From: Silurus meridionalis
Lineage: Eukaryota; Chordata; Actinopteri; Siluriformes; Siluridae
Reading direction: 5' to 3'
DNA: 64,000 nt
Assembly (NCBI RefSeq): GCF_014805685.1
Contig: NC_060911.1
Span: forward strand, 11,603,212 to 11,667,211
In this document: positions 1 to 10,238 of the stretch, one piece after another
Numbering within the stretch: position 1 is the stretch's first letter
Layout of the letters: each line of letters begins with the position of its first letter
Program-made: the position numbers and the translations under genes
The notes under the pieces: model-generated
Seen by the model: only the letters and a program-made list of their open reading frames with translations
What the model was told of the DNA's origin: nothing
Database searches by the model: none

Positions 1-298
1 TTAGAGGGAAAGTGCATGTTGGACGTTTTGAAGACAAGGTGAGGGAGGCATGATTGAGATGGTTTGGACATGTGCAGAGGAGGAACATTAGGTATATCAA
101 TAGGAGAATGCTGAGGATAGAGCAACCAGGAAGGAGGAAAAGAGGAAGGCCAAAGCGGATGTTCATGGATGTGGTGAAGGAAGACATGCAGGCAGTTCGG
201 GTGACAGAGGCAGATGTGGACAAGGAGGACAAGGGGTTGTGGAGACGGATGATCCGCTGTGGCGCCCCCTAATGGAAGAAGCCAAAAGAAGAAGAAGA
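1..298 (+). mobile_element. RTE-type LINE, 3' end (reverse transcriptase tail)
   Basis: From 54 an open frame gives the RT C-terminal motif RWFGHVQRR followed by GRRKRGRPKR and a DVVKEDM segment. This is the typical tail of RTE-clade non-LTR elements, described in fish as Expander-like. The element ends in an AAG-rich 3' tail after a stretch reading GATGATCCGCTGTGGCGCCC. The start lies off the left edge. The same piece recurs complete at 7625-7922 and partly at 14541-14690. It is a pseudogene fragment without host function. Confidence 0.85.
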
Positions 299-878
299 CA
301 CTCATGAATTTATAATTAATGCCTCTTGAATGGTAAAAGGTTTAGTGTTGATATTGCGACACCATCCTTCAAAAAAAGGGGCTCGTATTTCTGATTGATT
401 TAAGTGTTATTTTTGGATCCGATTAACTGTTGATGAAAGAGGAAGCTCTTTGAAAGGGAGGTTTGGGCACAAAACTCTTTTCTTTTTACCAAAACTGTTT
501 GTCGGGACCTTGATGGGATTCATGGCCTCATATAGTGGAAGATTCGATAGGAGTCGATTCTTCGCAGAGCTGTTATAAAATGAGGACTGTATCATTTTGG
601 TTATATGTGGTGCGCAATGTCTAAGTTCACATAGAACTACCTGTTTTTCTCCCAATCAATTTATATACATTCTATTATGATACTGTAAATAAAAATGTGA
701 AAAGAAAAAAAGTGTTAATATTTTCAAAGTGTGAGACTGAGCTCCGCCCAGAGTGAAGCAAAAGGCTGAGATCCAGATGATGTATGACGTTTCTTCTCAG
801 AATGTGTTATACGGTATTTTTGGCCTTGGAGAACATGTGCTAAATGCTAAGAGCTTTTTCTGTCTAAATCTCAATCAG
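299..878. other. Non-coding AT-rich spacer of the tandem unit
   Basis: No supported gene. The one minus-strand frame here (407-655) shows no domain and is repeated only because the whole unit is repeated. Equivalents lie at about 7923-8500 and 14691-15259. Confidence 0.6.
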
Positions 879-963
879 GTACAAGCAGGCTGAGGAGGAC
901 GAGGTGCTGGAGCTGGTGTTCTCATTCCAGACCACTTGTTCATTTAAAGCTCAAGTACTCTAA
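879..963 (+). other. Candidate terminal exon of an unrecognised gene (unit 1)
   Basis: A pyrimidine-rich tract ending in TCTCAATCAG precedes an 85-nt segment that can encode 27 residues beginning YKQAEEDEVLELVFSFQ and then a TAA stop. The acidic start looks protein-like and the acceptor is plausible, but no upstream exon is visible and I do not recognise the family. It is conserved in all three units, which is expected from recent duplication and is not evidence of selection. It may be a relic of a gene neighbouring the tektin gene, or chance. Confidence 0.2.
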
Positions 964-1168
964 GTCACCATGACCTCTCCTCAGCTGATATCCGAAAGCC
1001 GTTTTGTTGGAAGGCTGAGAACATGTGATTTAAAAACCTCCACCCATGACTTTTCAGACCGACATCAAATTTTGATCTTACAGAAAAGCTTTATTATACT
1101 TTAGACGTGGACAAGACCGGTGCACTCGTCTTAAAGCATTCGTTTTCCTAGACAATTGTATGATTCTG

Positions 1169-1287
1169 TCAGAAGTCGTGAATGGTGATCAGCAGACGGA
1201 GCTGAGTGCAGATCACTTCATCTATGTACAGAGAGTTTGATTTGATCTGGATCTCCTCCTTGAGGAGCAGTTGGCTTCTGGTCAGGG
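1169..1287 (-). pseudogene. tekt1: Tektin-1-like last coding exon, unit 1
   Basis: Read on the minus strand, the 119-nt exon gives a run like RSQLLLKEEIQIKSNSLYID, then EVICTQLR and a short tail before TGA at 1169-1171. Tektin C-termini have this form (a QLxLQEEIQVK run followed by xYIDEVxCxQxR), and tektin-1 is the best match from memory. Tektins are coiled-coil proteins lining ciliary and flagellar doublet microtubules. The acceptor AG is at 1288-1289 but has a weak pyrimidine tract. The exon itself is intact. The internal exon 1.2 kb upstream on the minus strand (2444-2594) is frameshifted, so the copy is judged non-functional. Confidence 0.65.
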
Positions 1288-1463
1288 CTCGAATCGGATT
1301 GCACGGAAACGTATAGCGTGAGTGTGAGGGTTTAGGGATAACAATTTACTTCATACAAGTAAACAGTCAATAAAACACTAGGGGCTGCTGTTTTTGCAAC
1401 AGTGGAGTTTGAAAGAAAATTTTCAGTAATACCTCAGTATTTATTCTTTATTCAGTCAATCTA

Positions 1464-1501
<38 letters not shown>

Positions 1502-2443
1502 CGACCATCCATCCATCCATCTCTATTTCTTATAGACACCAATAACTTTTTTCTGTGAGGGAAACAATTTTTCTTTCTTTAATTCTTACTTTTACCAGTA
1601 TTATTGTGTAGATTTTATTATGATTAAAAATTTTATTTTATATCTTTATTTGACGTATATTTTTATTTTTTTGTGCACTCTAATGCTCGATAAGTTTATT
1701 ATTTGGTTCTACACGACAAATGAGCATTACTTTTCAAGACCCTATTAAAAGAGCATGATTTCTGTGATGACTTTTTTTTATCTTAATTCTTGTTGAAATA
1801 AAACATTTGCGTTTATGTTACGCTAACCCTAACCCTATTTTATTGCTTGGTGGGTGAATCTAACAATAATTAGGCTACGTTAATAACTAAGGGAAATTAG
1901 TGTTCCAGACGCTGAGTTAGTTCGAGAGGTTCCTCTGAATGAAGTGTTACTATAGAAACAACACCTTCGCCCGTTGTGTGGTCCTAAACCTAATTTAAAA
2001 GAAAGAATAAAGAAAGATACCTTCTAAAATAGAGTTGCCCAAACTAGAAATGTTTAAAAAGCACAGATGCTCAGGGGTCTACAGACTCTAATAAAGTGCA
2101 ATCATGCCACATTTAGAGATGGGGTGACAGTGCATTTGGAAAGTCGAGTAAAATAAGGCTTATGTGCTGTTGGGTCACATAATCAATGAAAGATTTTCAA
2201 CTGATATTTTGGTGACCAAAATGAAAAGATCTGCATCACTGGGATGAACTGAAATGACCTCCACCAGCATAAAATCGACTCAGGGAGTTTTTCCTCGCCA
2301 CAATCGCCATCGGTTTGCTCATTAGGGACAGACTTACACTTCTAACAATCTTATTCATTTTTTAATTACCACATTATCTTGCTAAAAGTGCAATACAAAT
2401 AAACATAAATTGAGTTGAAGAGAAAAAGTGTCAGTGTTTTCAC
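1288..2443. other. Intron-like non-coding stretch with microsatellites
   Basis: Lies between two tektin-like exons. It holds a CTGT/CATC microsatellite (about 1467-1520) and two head-to-tail CCCTAA units near 1825. No other gene is seen. Equivalents are about 8910-10056 and 15669-16843. Confidence 0.6.
1467..1520. repeat. (CTGT)n then (CATC)n microsatellite
   Basis: About seven to eight CTGT units followed by CATC units. The counterpart at 9087-9134 has about five CTGT units. The one at 15846-15902 has about four CTGT and more CATC units. These length differences are among the few that separate the tandem copies. Confidence 0.9.
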
Positions 2444-2594
2444 CTGGAGATGTGGTCCGTGAGCTGTTGCACTTTAGAGAGCAGGCACGTGTGAGCGTGA
2501 ACGTTGCACAGCTCCACTCTGGGCCGCTGACATCTGCACCACCTTCAGTGGCAGTTCTTTATCCTTTTTCCTGGCTCGCGATCTCCTCGAGCAG
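2444..2594 (-). pseudogene. tekt1: Tektin-1-like internal exon with deletions, unit 1
   Basis: On the minus strand the segment is bounded by a TTAAAG acceptor and a CTCCAG/GTGAAA donor. It opens with LLEEIASQEK, the tektin-1 pattern. The reading frame then hits TAA within two codons. Two further tektin blocks, DKELPLKVVQM and RPRVELCN...HTCLLSKVQQLTDHISR, appear in other frames. A normal exon here is about 200 nt; this one has 151, so two short internal deletions explain the frameshifts. All three units share the lesions, so decay came before amplification. Confidence 0.65.
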
Positions 2595-2625
2595 CTTTAA
2601 CAGACAGGAAACGGGACAAATTTGT

Positions 2626-3461
2626 CGGTTGCCAAAGCATTTGAAACTTTAGAGCAGCAGGCAGCTGGAATTGAAAATGTCACACAGTCTAATACCTTTG
2701 AAAGTGTTACAGCGATACCAAAAACAAACCTCAATGAGAGCGCTCATACAAAGCAGTAAAGCTAAGTGAAAACAGCCCACCAACAAAAACACTGGAGTCA
2801 GATACAACTTCAAGCACAGATGATGAATATGTCACACAAGAACCTGCAAATGTCAAACAACCAATGACAAAAGTCTGGATAGCTCAACAACCTCTAGATA
2901 TACTAATAGACACAGGTGCTACAGTCAACCTGCTAGACAAAAACGCACATGACAAAATCAAAATGTCAACAAAACCAACAAGAAAATACTGCCATATGGT
3001 AAACAACAACCACTTCCATTACTAGGAAAGCTAACTACAAACATCTCAGCTCATGAAAAAAAAACACTTCTATGGCAATGTTCTATGTAGTTGAAACGGC
3101 TTCTGAACTTGGACTTATTCACTTTCATAATTCAGCCTACACCTTCTGTTGCTGACCAGCTCTTGTCAAAGTACCCAAACATCACAAATAGCATAGGAAA
3201 GCTGAAAAATGTTAAAGTCAATCTACACATTGACAACACAGTCAAACCTGTTGCTCAACCACATTGAAGATGTCCATTCCATGTTCAAAAGAAAGTTGAG
3301 AAAGAATTACAACTTCTGGAAGATAAAGGTATCATAGAAAAGGAAGAGGGTCACCTATTGATGCAATGCCAAAACCAAAATTCCTGAGAAAATACGAATT
3401 TGTGTTGACATGAGGTTACCAAATCAAGCTGTATTGATCAACAATTGATGACATTATTCAT
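2626..3461 (+). mobile_element. Ty3/gypsy fragment (protease to pre-RT), unit 1
   Basis: Contains the aspartic protease signature ILIDTGATVNLLDK (near 2899) and degenerate downstream polyprotein blocks homologous to 17810-18676. A deletion joins the tektin intron (…CGGTT) directly to GCCAAAGC, removing about 770 bp that unit 3 still has (upstream tektin exon and gag). At 3461 the gypsy sequence stops and unrelated sequence starts, which is the tandem-duplication junction. Confidence 0.8.
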
Positions 3462-4193
3462 CCACTCCTATGTGATTCATTTGATTCATTCATCGTAATA
3501 CTGCAACTGAAAGAGGCAATTAAATTACATCTCTTTAAGTTAATTTTAACGCACGCCACGTCAAGACAACGTATTTCGACTCATCAAATTGGTATTTCCT
3601 ATTTGTTCTTTTGGGATATCGTGGTTTGATGGACGATACAGTTGAGTTGTAGAACGTAAATTGAACATGTCACAAGTGTTTTGTGTATGAAGTTGTGAAT
3701 GCTTATTGAAAACTGTTATTTTCTCACTTTTTTTTACTGTTTTGAATGTGATTGTGTTCCAAAAGTTTAATTTAAGTGTGGAAATTTGATTCTAAGTGAA
3801 TTTAAAATTTGAAGGAAAATAAGAGTTTTTCTTTAAAGAACAAAAAAGCGTTTTCTTTACTAATGTGTTTGACTCTACATTGAATTAGAAAGTGATTGTG
3901 TTTGGGTGACAGTACAAAGAACTGTAATACTCGTTCGTTTATATTCGTTTATGAAACTTTTTTATTTATTTTCCTCTGTTGTTTTCATTCTTTCGAGTAA
4001 TTGAGACTAATTCTTGTGTAATAAATCATACATAAAAAATAAACAAGGTTTATATTTCTTTATACTTACCTGAAGTGTAGTCTTTAAGTGAAGCCTGTCA
4101 GGAGTAAGGGCGTCTCACCTAACTTTTTATATATAATTCTGTCTCACATCTATTTTTAATTCAGAAGGCTTTCTCGTGACGTTAAACTAACTA
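3462..4193. other. AT-rich spacer without genes
   Basis: No ORF of note, no recognised repeat. Repeated at about 11076-11812. Confidence 0.6.
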
Positions 4194-4324
4194 AATTAAT
4201 GCTGCCCTGAAAAACTGAGTAACGAAAGGCTCTTTGTCCCCGCCCCCAGTGCTTTTAGTCTCTGTACATAATCTATTGTGTACAGATCCTTTTGTTACTC
4301 AGTCTTCCAGGGCAGCATTAATTT
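4194..4324. mobile_element. Foldback / MITE-like element
   Basis: Arms of about 37 nt (4194-4230 and 4288-4324) are inverted repeats with about three mismatches. Each arm contains AATGCTGCCCTG on the outer side and CTGAGTAAC inside. Both ends are flanked by ATTAAT, which may be the target duplication. A shorter inner inverted pair (CTGTACA / TGTACAG) surrounds the loop. It is too short to code. A second copy lies at about 11812-11937 because the whole unit is duplicated. Confidence 0.6.
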
Positions 4325-4419
4325 ATTCCCTTACTATACGAGAATAATTGTTCCATTACACTAAGGAAGGAGAATTAGATTTATACCGATATTAGATTGG
4401 CCAGGAAATGGACCGAGCT

Positions 4420-4765
4420 GGAAAGGATGTGCTGCAAGTTAGAGCAATAAAGGGTGGAGATGGAAATGGTGAAGCGGGAAGTGGATATGATAAGTAAGGA
4501 GGAAGTGAGAGCAGCTATTAAGAGTATTTTTGAGAATTAGGGAGATGTGCAGACTTCAGTAACTACAGGAGAATTAAGTTGATCGGTCAAACCATGAAGG
4601 GAAAGAGTAGTGGGAGCCAGGCTGGGAGAAGAGGTGACCATATATGAGCAACAGTTGGGTTTCATGCTGAGGAGGAGCACCACAGACGCCCTATTTGCCT
4701 TGAGAATATTGATGGAGAAGCATAGAGAAGGTCAGAAGGAGTTGCATTGTGTGTTTGTAGATTTA
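4420..4765 (+). mobile_element. RTE LINE reverse transcriptase, N-terminal part
   Basis: Translation gives ISKEEVRAAIKSI, then a degenerate stretch, then EEVTIYEQQLGFMLRRSTTD and HREGQKELHCVFVDL. These are the fingers region and the first half of RT motif A. The sequence stops right after FVDL and resumes with EKVYDRVERKE at 6861, on the far side of an inserted transposon. Frameshifts near 4540 show it was already decaying. The same piece is at about 12030-12377. Confidence 0.8.
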
Positions 4766-5268
4766 TAGGCCGTAAGGTGAAGCCGTTCCCATATATGGGG
4801 CACTAAATTCTTTTCATTCCAATAAAAAGAGCTATTTCTTTTGAGCGAGAAAATAAAAGTTCTCCATGTATAATCCTGCAGTTTATTTTTTATTAGTGTT
4901 TAAATTAGGCAATAGTTCCTTCATCGCGTAATCACATTTTGATCATGAGTGATTTGGCTTTGCATCACGTGTAGGAAGCACAACAATTTAATTACAGTCA
5001 AACCTCATTCTAAACTAAAAAAGGTTTATGAACAATGCTATATGCATCTCGCGTCCATAAAAAAAGAAGAAACGTAGGATTTTACACCCATACACGATGG
5101 GATATATACAGAAATATCATCAAACGGTGGCTGTTTGGAAATGTTCCCAGAGACGCTGGGTTTCATTTCACTTGCTAAAGGCGTTTCATTGACAAAAAGT
5201 GCCTGGATGCGGCAGAGAAAAGTGTCATACAACATCCTGAAATTCAAGATGCTCACAAAGACCAGTCT

Positions 5269-5471
5269 GTGTCATTGAGTAGTAGTACCTCAACAACTGA
5301 ATGTTTTAAAAAGAAACTTAGGTCCATGATGGGCCTGCCAGTACCTTGTGCAGGTCCTGTGCTTCCTGCATTGTGCATAATTTGTAAGAAAATGGTACAT
5401 TACAAGAACATTACTGTGGCAGGCAAACAACAGAAGGATCATCTTCCACAGGCAGAAACGTTGTGTGCAGG
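5269..5471 (+). pseudogene. Transposon-borne exon with CxxC block
   Basis: Encodes a Ser/Thr-rich start, a FKKKLRSMM segment, then VLPALCIICKKMVHYKNITV and KDHLPQAETLCAG, followed by G/GTGGGT, which can serve as a splice donor. The Cys-x2-Cys pair resembles a treble-clef zinc ligand half; the other half is not found, probably because a dispersed repeat is inserted just downstream. Its twin is at 12878-13080. I do not know the protein's function beyond a likely role in the host transposon. Confidence 0.35.
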
Positions 5472-5530
5472 TGGGTAAACACACAAACACACACAAACAC
5501 AAGTTTTAACCTTAAAGTTTTATACCAAGT

Positions 5531-5870
5531 ATTCAATTCAATTCAATTTATTTTTATTTGTATAGCACTTTTAACAATGAACATTGTTTCAAAGCAGCTT
5601 TACACAGATAATGTGGTGATTAAAAGTGAATGTGTTCTTTATGAGTAAGTTTGTCCCTGATGAGCGAGCCGGTGGCGACTGTGGCAAGGAAAAACTCCCC
5701 GAGATGGCGATATGAAGAAACCAGATTAAAGAGGGAACCCATCATCATCTGGGTTGCACCTAATGTCCATTTGTAGCAGATATAAGATGTTGCGGGGTAC
5801 AGTGATGATCAGAAGCGAACTGTATTCCTGAGTGCAGTGTTGACATTAACTACAGTCCAATCCATCCTCA
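5531..5870. repeat. Dispersed fish repeat with AATTC-rich head, copy 1
   Basis: Begins with tandem ATTCA units, then a conserved stretch containing TTTGTATAGCACTTTTAACA and CAAAGCAGCTTTACACAGAT, and ends near GTCCAATCCATCCTCAAA. Other copies are at 13141-13480 and a longer one at about 21853-22640. I recognise it as a common interspersed repeat of fish genomes but do not know its class. Confidence 0.7.
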
Positions 5871-6860
5871 AAATCCTCTTACTTTCGTAATTCCATGGAA
5901 CCATCCAAGGCGTTGATGAGAAACCGTCCCAAGCTGCACAGAGTGGCCTCTAGTCGAAGAGAACACTATCCAGAGGCAGGCCTGGACGAAGTGAAGTACC
6001 TTTGGAGAGCTTGCCGACACCATACTGCAGTACATAGTCAAGCTTGCTTTGAAGCACAACTGTACACGGACAGACTTTCTGATTGACCAGGATCTGGAAA
6101 TGAGTATTCAAACACTAGAACGTTCACGTAGAGCTGCTGGTGGTACACAGCTGGTAAAAAATGTATGGATGTGATCAGAAGACACCAACACAATGGAAAA
6201 AGTTTCTATCAGATGAAACAAACAAAGAGGCCCTGGCAGAATTCCTGGTGGGGGAGGACTTAAGATTGTACATCGCACATGGAGACCTGTGTCACTTTGT
6301 GACTGTAATGACCCGTATACATACGGATGACTAGAAATCCTGCACCTGAAAGTGTTTTGCAGGTAGTCCACTGCAGTTGCAAGAATGTTTATGTTTGTTT
6401 ATGTGTCTGTGATTAAACAGTAAAAGATTTGATGTGTAATACATCACAGTTTTGCTAAAATTACAATGTGTATGTTTTGCTTGGTGCCGATCCATGAAAT
6501 ATATTTTCAACAAATTTGCCATATTTTATGGTCTACATTCACACTTGAGTGTTTATGCACCAATGACATTACTCAAATGTTTAGGTACCTCTATAAATGT
6601 CAATTTGAGAGAGATTGTATGTTGCTAAAATGAAAATAAAGTTATAAGCAAAGCCAGAAGCATGAGATTTTAATTTTTTTATTCACAATTATACACATTT
6701 ATGGATCGTGACAAAAAACAGCAGGATTTTTTGTGGCTAACTTTTAACATAAATTCCAAAAGTGTTTTGTCTATGCAAAAATGCATTTAAAAAGTAGTGC
6801 CCAGATGTGGGAACGAAAATCACTTACTAGCCACTTTTTGCTAGTTCACCTAATGGCCTA

Positions 6861-7925
6861 TTAGAGAAAGTGTACGACAGGGTGGAGAGAAAGGAGTCGG
6901 GGTGTTTGTTGAGGAAGTCTGGTGTGTCAGAGAAGTATGTGAGGGTGATGCAGGACATGTATGAGGACAGTGTGACAGCAGTGAAGTGTGCAGTAGAAAC
7001 AACAGACTGGTTCAAGGTGGAGGTTGGACTGCATCAAGGATCGGCTCTGGGCCCTTTCCTGTTTGCAGTGGTGATGGACAGGTTGACGGACGAGGTTAGA
7101 TAGGTGTCTCTGTGGACTATGATGTTGGCGGATGATATTGTGATTTGTGGTGAGAGTAGGGAGCAGGTTGAGAAGAACCTGGAGATGAACGCACCAGAGA
7201 GAAGGGGAATAAAGTCAGTAGGAGTAAGACAGAGTACATGTATGTGAATGAGAGAGACTGCCTCTCTCATTCACATACATGTACTCTGTCTTCTCTGACT
7301 TTAGGTGTGGTTGAGAGGTGGTGAAGGTGGTGGAGTTCAGGTACCTGGGGTCAACAGTGCAGAGTAATGGAGAGTGTGTTAGAGAAGTGAAGAAAAGAGT
7401 GCAGGCAGGATGGAGTGGGTGGAGAAGAGTGATTTGTGATAGTAGGGTATCTGCAAGAATGAAAGGGAAAGTTTATAGGACTGTGGTGAGACCTGAGATG
7501 TTGTATGGTTTAGAGACAGTGGCATTGTTTAAAAGACAGAAGGTGGAGATGGAGGTAGCACAGCTGAAGATGTTAAGGTTTTCGTTGAGAGTGATGAGGA
7601 TGGACAAGATTAGAAACGAGTTTATTAGAGGGAAAGTGCATGTAGGACGTTTTGAAGACAAGGTGAGGGAGGCATGATTGAGATGGTTTGGACATGTGCA
7701 GAGGAGGAACATTAGGTATATCAATAGGAGAATGCTGAGGATAGAGCAACCAGGAAGGAGGAAAAGAGGAAGGCCAAAGCGGATGTTCATGGATGTGGTG
7801 AAGGAAGACATGCAGGCAGTTCGGGTGACAGAGGCAGATGTGGACAAGGAGGACAAGGGGTTGTGGAGACGGATGATCCGCTGTGGCGCCCCTAATGGAA
7901 GAAGCCAAAAGAAGAAGAAGACACT
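6861..7925 (+). mobile_element. RTE LINE, RT palm to 3' end
   Basis: Continues the RT after the inserted transposon: EKVYDRVERKE, then FKVEVGLHQGSALGPFLFAV, the catalytic box as LADDIVICGES (usual FADD), EFRYLGSTVQ, the thumb ending RWFGHVQRR, and the AAG-rich 3' tail. A stop follows LTDEVR near 7101. A 31-bp inverted duplication at 7226-7292 destroys the frame after the catalytic box. The element is dead. Confidence 0.9.
7226..7292. repeat. Perfect 31-bp palindrome inside the LINE
   Basis: 7226-7256 and 7262-7292 are exact reverse complements around a 5-nt loop, ACTGC. The match extends more weakly outward (GTCAG / CTGAC). It looks like a template-switch inverted duplication of RT-coding sequence. 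Confidence 0.9.
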
Positions 7926-8500
7926 CATGAATTTATAATTAATGCCTCTTTTATGGTAAAAGGTTTAGTGTTGATATTGCGACACCATCCTTCAAAAAAA
8001 GGGGCTCGTATTTCTGATTGATTTAAGTGTTATTTTTGGATCCGATTAACTGTTGATGAAAGAGGAAGCTCTTTGAAAGGGAGGTTTGGGCACAAAACTC
8101 TTTTCTTTTTACCAAAACTGTTTGTCGGGACCTTGATGGGATTCATGGCCTCATATAGTGGAAGATTCGATAGAGTCGATTCTTCGCAGAGCTGTTATAA
8201 AATGAGGACTGTATCATTTTGGTTATATGTGGTGCGCAATGTCTAAGTTCACATAGAACTACCTGTTTTTCTCCCAATCAATTTATATACATTCTATTAT
8301 GATACTGTAAATAAAAATGTGAAAAGAAAAAAAGTGTTAATATTTTCAAAGTGTGAGACTGAGCTCCGCCCAGAGTGAAGCAAAAGGCTGAGATCCAGAT
8401 GATGTATGACGTTTCTTCTCAGAATGTGTTATACGGTATTTTTGGCCTTGGAGAACATGTGCTAAATGCTAAGAGCTTTTTCTGTCTAAATCTCAATCAG

Positions 8501-8585
8501 GTACAAGCAGGCTGAGGAGGACGAGGTGCTGGAGCTGGTGTTCTCATTCCAGACCACTTGTTCATTTAAAGCTCAAGTACTCTAA
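8501..8585 (+). other. Candidate terminal exon of an unrecognised gene (unit 2)
   Basis: Identical in structure to 879-963, with the acceptor and 27-codon frame preserved. Support is no stronger than for the first copy. Confidence 0.2.
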
Positions 8586-8790
8586 GTCACCATGACCTCT
8601 CCTCAGCTGATATCCGAAAGCCGTTTTGTTGGAAGGCTGAGAACATGTGATTTAAAAAACTCCACCCATGACTTTTCAGACCGACATCAAATTTTGATCT
8701 TACAGAAAAGCTTTATTATACTTTAGACGTGGACAAGACCGGTGCACTCGTCTTAAAGCATTCGTTTTCCTAGACAATTGTATGATTCTG

Positions 8791-8909
8791 TCAGAAGTCG
8801 TGAATGGTGATCAGCAGACGGAGCTGAGTGCAGATCACTTCATCTATGTACAGAGAGTTTGATTTGATCTGGATCTCCTCCTTGAGGAGCAGTTGGCTTC
8901 TGGTCAGGG
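8791..8909 (-). pseudogene. tekt1: Tektin-1-like last coding exon, unit 2
   Basis: Same 119-nt exon as 1169-1287 with no change in the coding frame. Stop TGA at 8791-8793. It sits downstream (minus strand) of a frameshifted internal exon at 10057-10207. Confidence 0.65.
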
Positions 8910-10056
8910 CTCGAATCGGATTGCACGGAAACGTATAGCGTGAGTGTGAGGGTTTAGGGATAACAATTTACTTCATACAAGTAAACAGTCAATAAAACAC
9001 TAGGGGCTGCTGTTTTTGCAACAGTGGAGTTTGAAAGAAAATTTTCAGTAATACCTCAGTATTTATTCTTTATTCAGTCAATCTATTTGTCTGTCTGTCT
9101 GTCTGTCTGTCTATCCGACCATCCATCCATCCATCTCTATTTCTTATAGACACCAATAACTTTTTTCTGTGAGGGAAACAATTTTTCTTTCTTTAATTCT
9201 TACTTTTACCAGTATTATTGTGTAGATTTTATTATGATTAAAAATTTTATTTTATATCTTTATTTGACGTATATTTTTATTTTTTTGTGCACTCTAATGC
9301 TCGATAAGTTTATTATTTGGTTCTACACGACAAATGAGCATTACTTTTCAAGACCCTATTAAAAGAGCATAATTTCTGTGATGACTTTTTTTTATCTTAA
9401 TTCTTGTTGAAATAAAACATTTGCGTTTATGTTACGCTAACCCTAACCCTATTTTATTGCTTGGTGGGTGAATCTAACAATAATTAGGCTACGTTAATAA
9501 CTAAGGGAAATTAGTGTTCCAGACGCTGAGTTAGTTCGAGAGGTTCCTCTGAATGAAGTGTTACTATAGAAACAACACCTTCGCCCGTTGTGTGGTCCTA
9601 AACCTAATTTAAAAGAAAGAATAAAGAAAGATACCTTCTAAAATAGAGTTGCCCAAACTAGAAATGTTTAAAAAGCACAGATGCTCAGGGGTCTACAGAC
9701 TCTAATAAAGTGCAATCATGCCACATTTAGAGAGGGGGTGACAGTGCATTTGGAAAGTCGAGTAAAATAAGGCTTATGTGCTGTTGGGTCACATAATCAA
9801 TGAAAGATTTTCAACTGATATTTTGGTGACCAAAATGAAAAGATCTGCATCACTGGGATGAACTGAAATGACCTCCACCAGCATAAAATCGACTCAGGGA
9901 GTTTTTCCTCGCCACAATCGCCATCGGTTTGCTCATTAGGGACAGACTTACACTTCTAACAATCTTATTCATTTTTTAATTACCACATTATCTTGCTAAA
10001 AGTGCAATACAAATAAACATAAATTGAGTTGAAGAGAAAAGTGTCAGTGTTTTCAC

Positions 10057-10207
10057 CTGGAGATGTGGTCCGTGAGCTGTTGCACTTTAGAGAGCAGGCA
10101 CGTGTGAGCGTGAACGTTGCACAGCTCCACTCTGGGCCGCTGACATCTGCACCACCTTCAGTGGCAGTTCTTTATCCTTTTTCCTGGCTCGCGATCTCCT
10201 CGAGCAG
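10057..10207 (-). pseudogene. tekt1: Tektin-1-like internal exon with deletions, unit 2
   Basis: Same 151-nt decayed exon as 2444-2594, with the same early TAA and the same two missing blocks. Confidence 0.65.
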
Positions 10208-10238
10208 CTTTAACAGACAGGAAACGGGACAAATTTGT

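Larger units (their letters stand above)
1..3461. repeat. Tandem segmental duplication, unit 1 (partial)
   Basis: This stretch reappears nearly base for base at about 7625-11075 and, with changes, at about 14541-18676. It starts inside the 3' end of an RTE LINE and contains a tektin-1-like last exon, a tektin internal exon and a truncated gypsy piece. It ends abruptly where homology to unit 3 stops. Differences from unit 2 are a few single-base indels and a longer CTGT microsatellite, so the copies are young or gene-converted. Units 1 and 2 share several deletions that unit 3 lacks, so they are sister copies. Confidence 0.9.
4766..6860. mobile_element. DNA transposon with TTA target duplication (unit 2 copy)
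   Basis: The ends are 16-nt terminal inverted repeats, TAGGCCGTAAGGTGAA and its counterpart, matching at 14 of 16 positions. They are flanked by the 3-bp duplication TTA (4763-4765, 6861-6863). Removing the element restores a continuous LINE motif, which fixes the boundaries. Inside are relics of a coding region: a Cys-x2-Cys block near 5375 and a WKKFLSDETNKEALAEFL block near 6205. From memory, such blocks occur in long uncharacterised fish proteins that carry an XPG-like nuclease. An Academ-like origin is therefore possible, and PIF/Harbinger (also 3-bp duplications) is the alternative. A dispersed repeat (5531-5870) is nested inside. Confidence 0.75.

Noticed and set aside
407..655. 82-codon minus-strand frame repeated at 14792-15040
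   Set aside because: No domain, no codon preference and broken in unit 2; it recurs only because the tandem unit recurs.
1821..1837. Telomere-like CCCTAA units (also near 9438 and 16201)
   Set aside because: Only two units per site, within copied spacer; too short to be an interstitial telomere array.
7473..7928. 151-codon minus-strand frame
   Set aside because: Antisense of the LINE RT thumb and tail.
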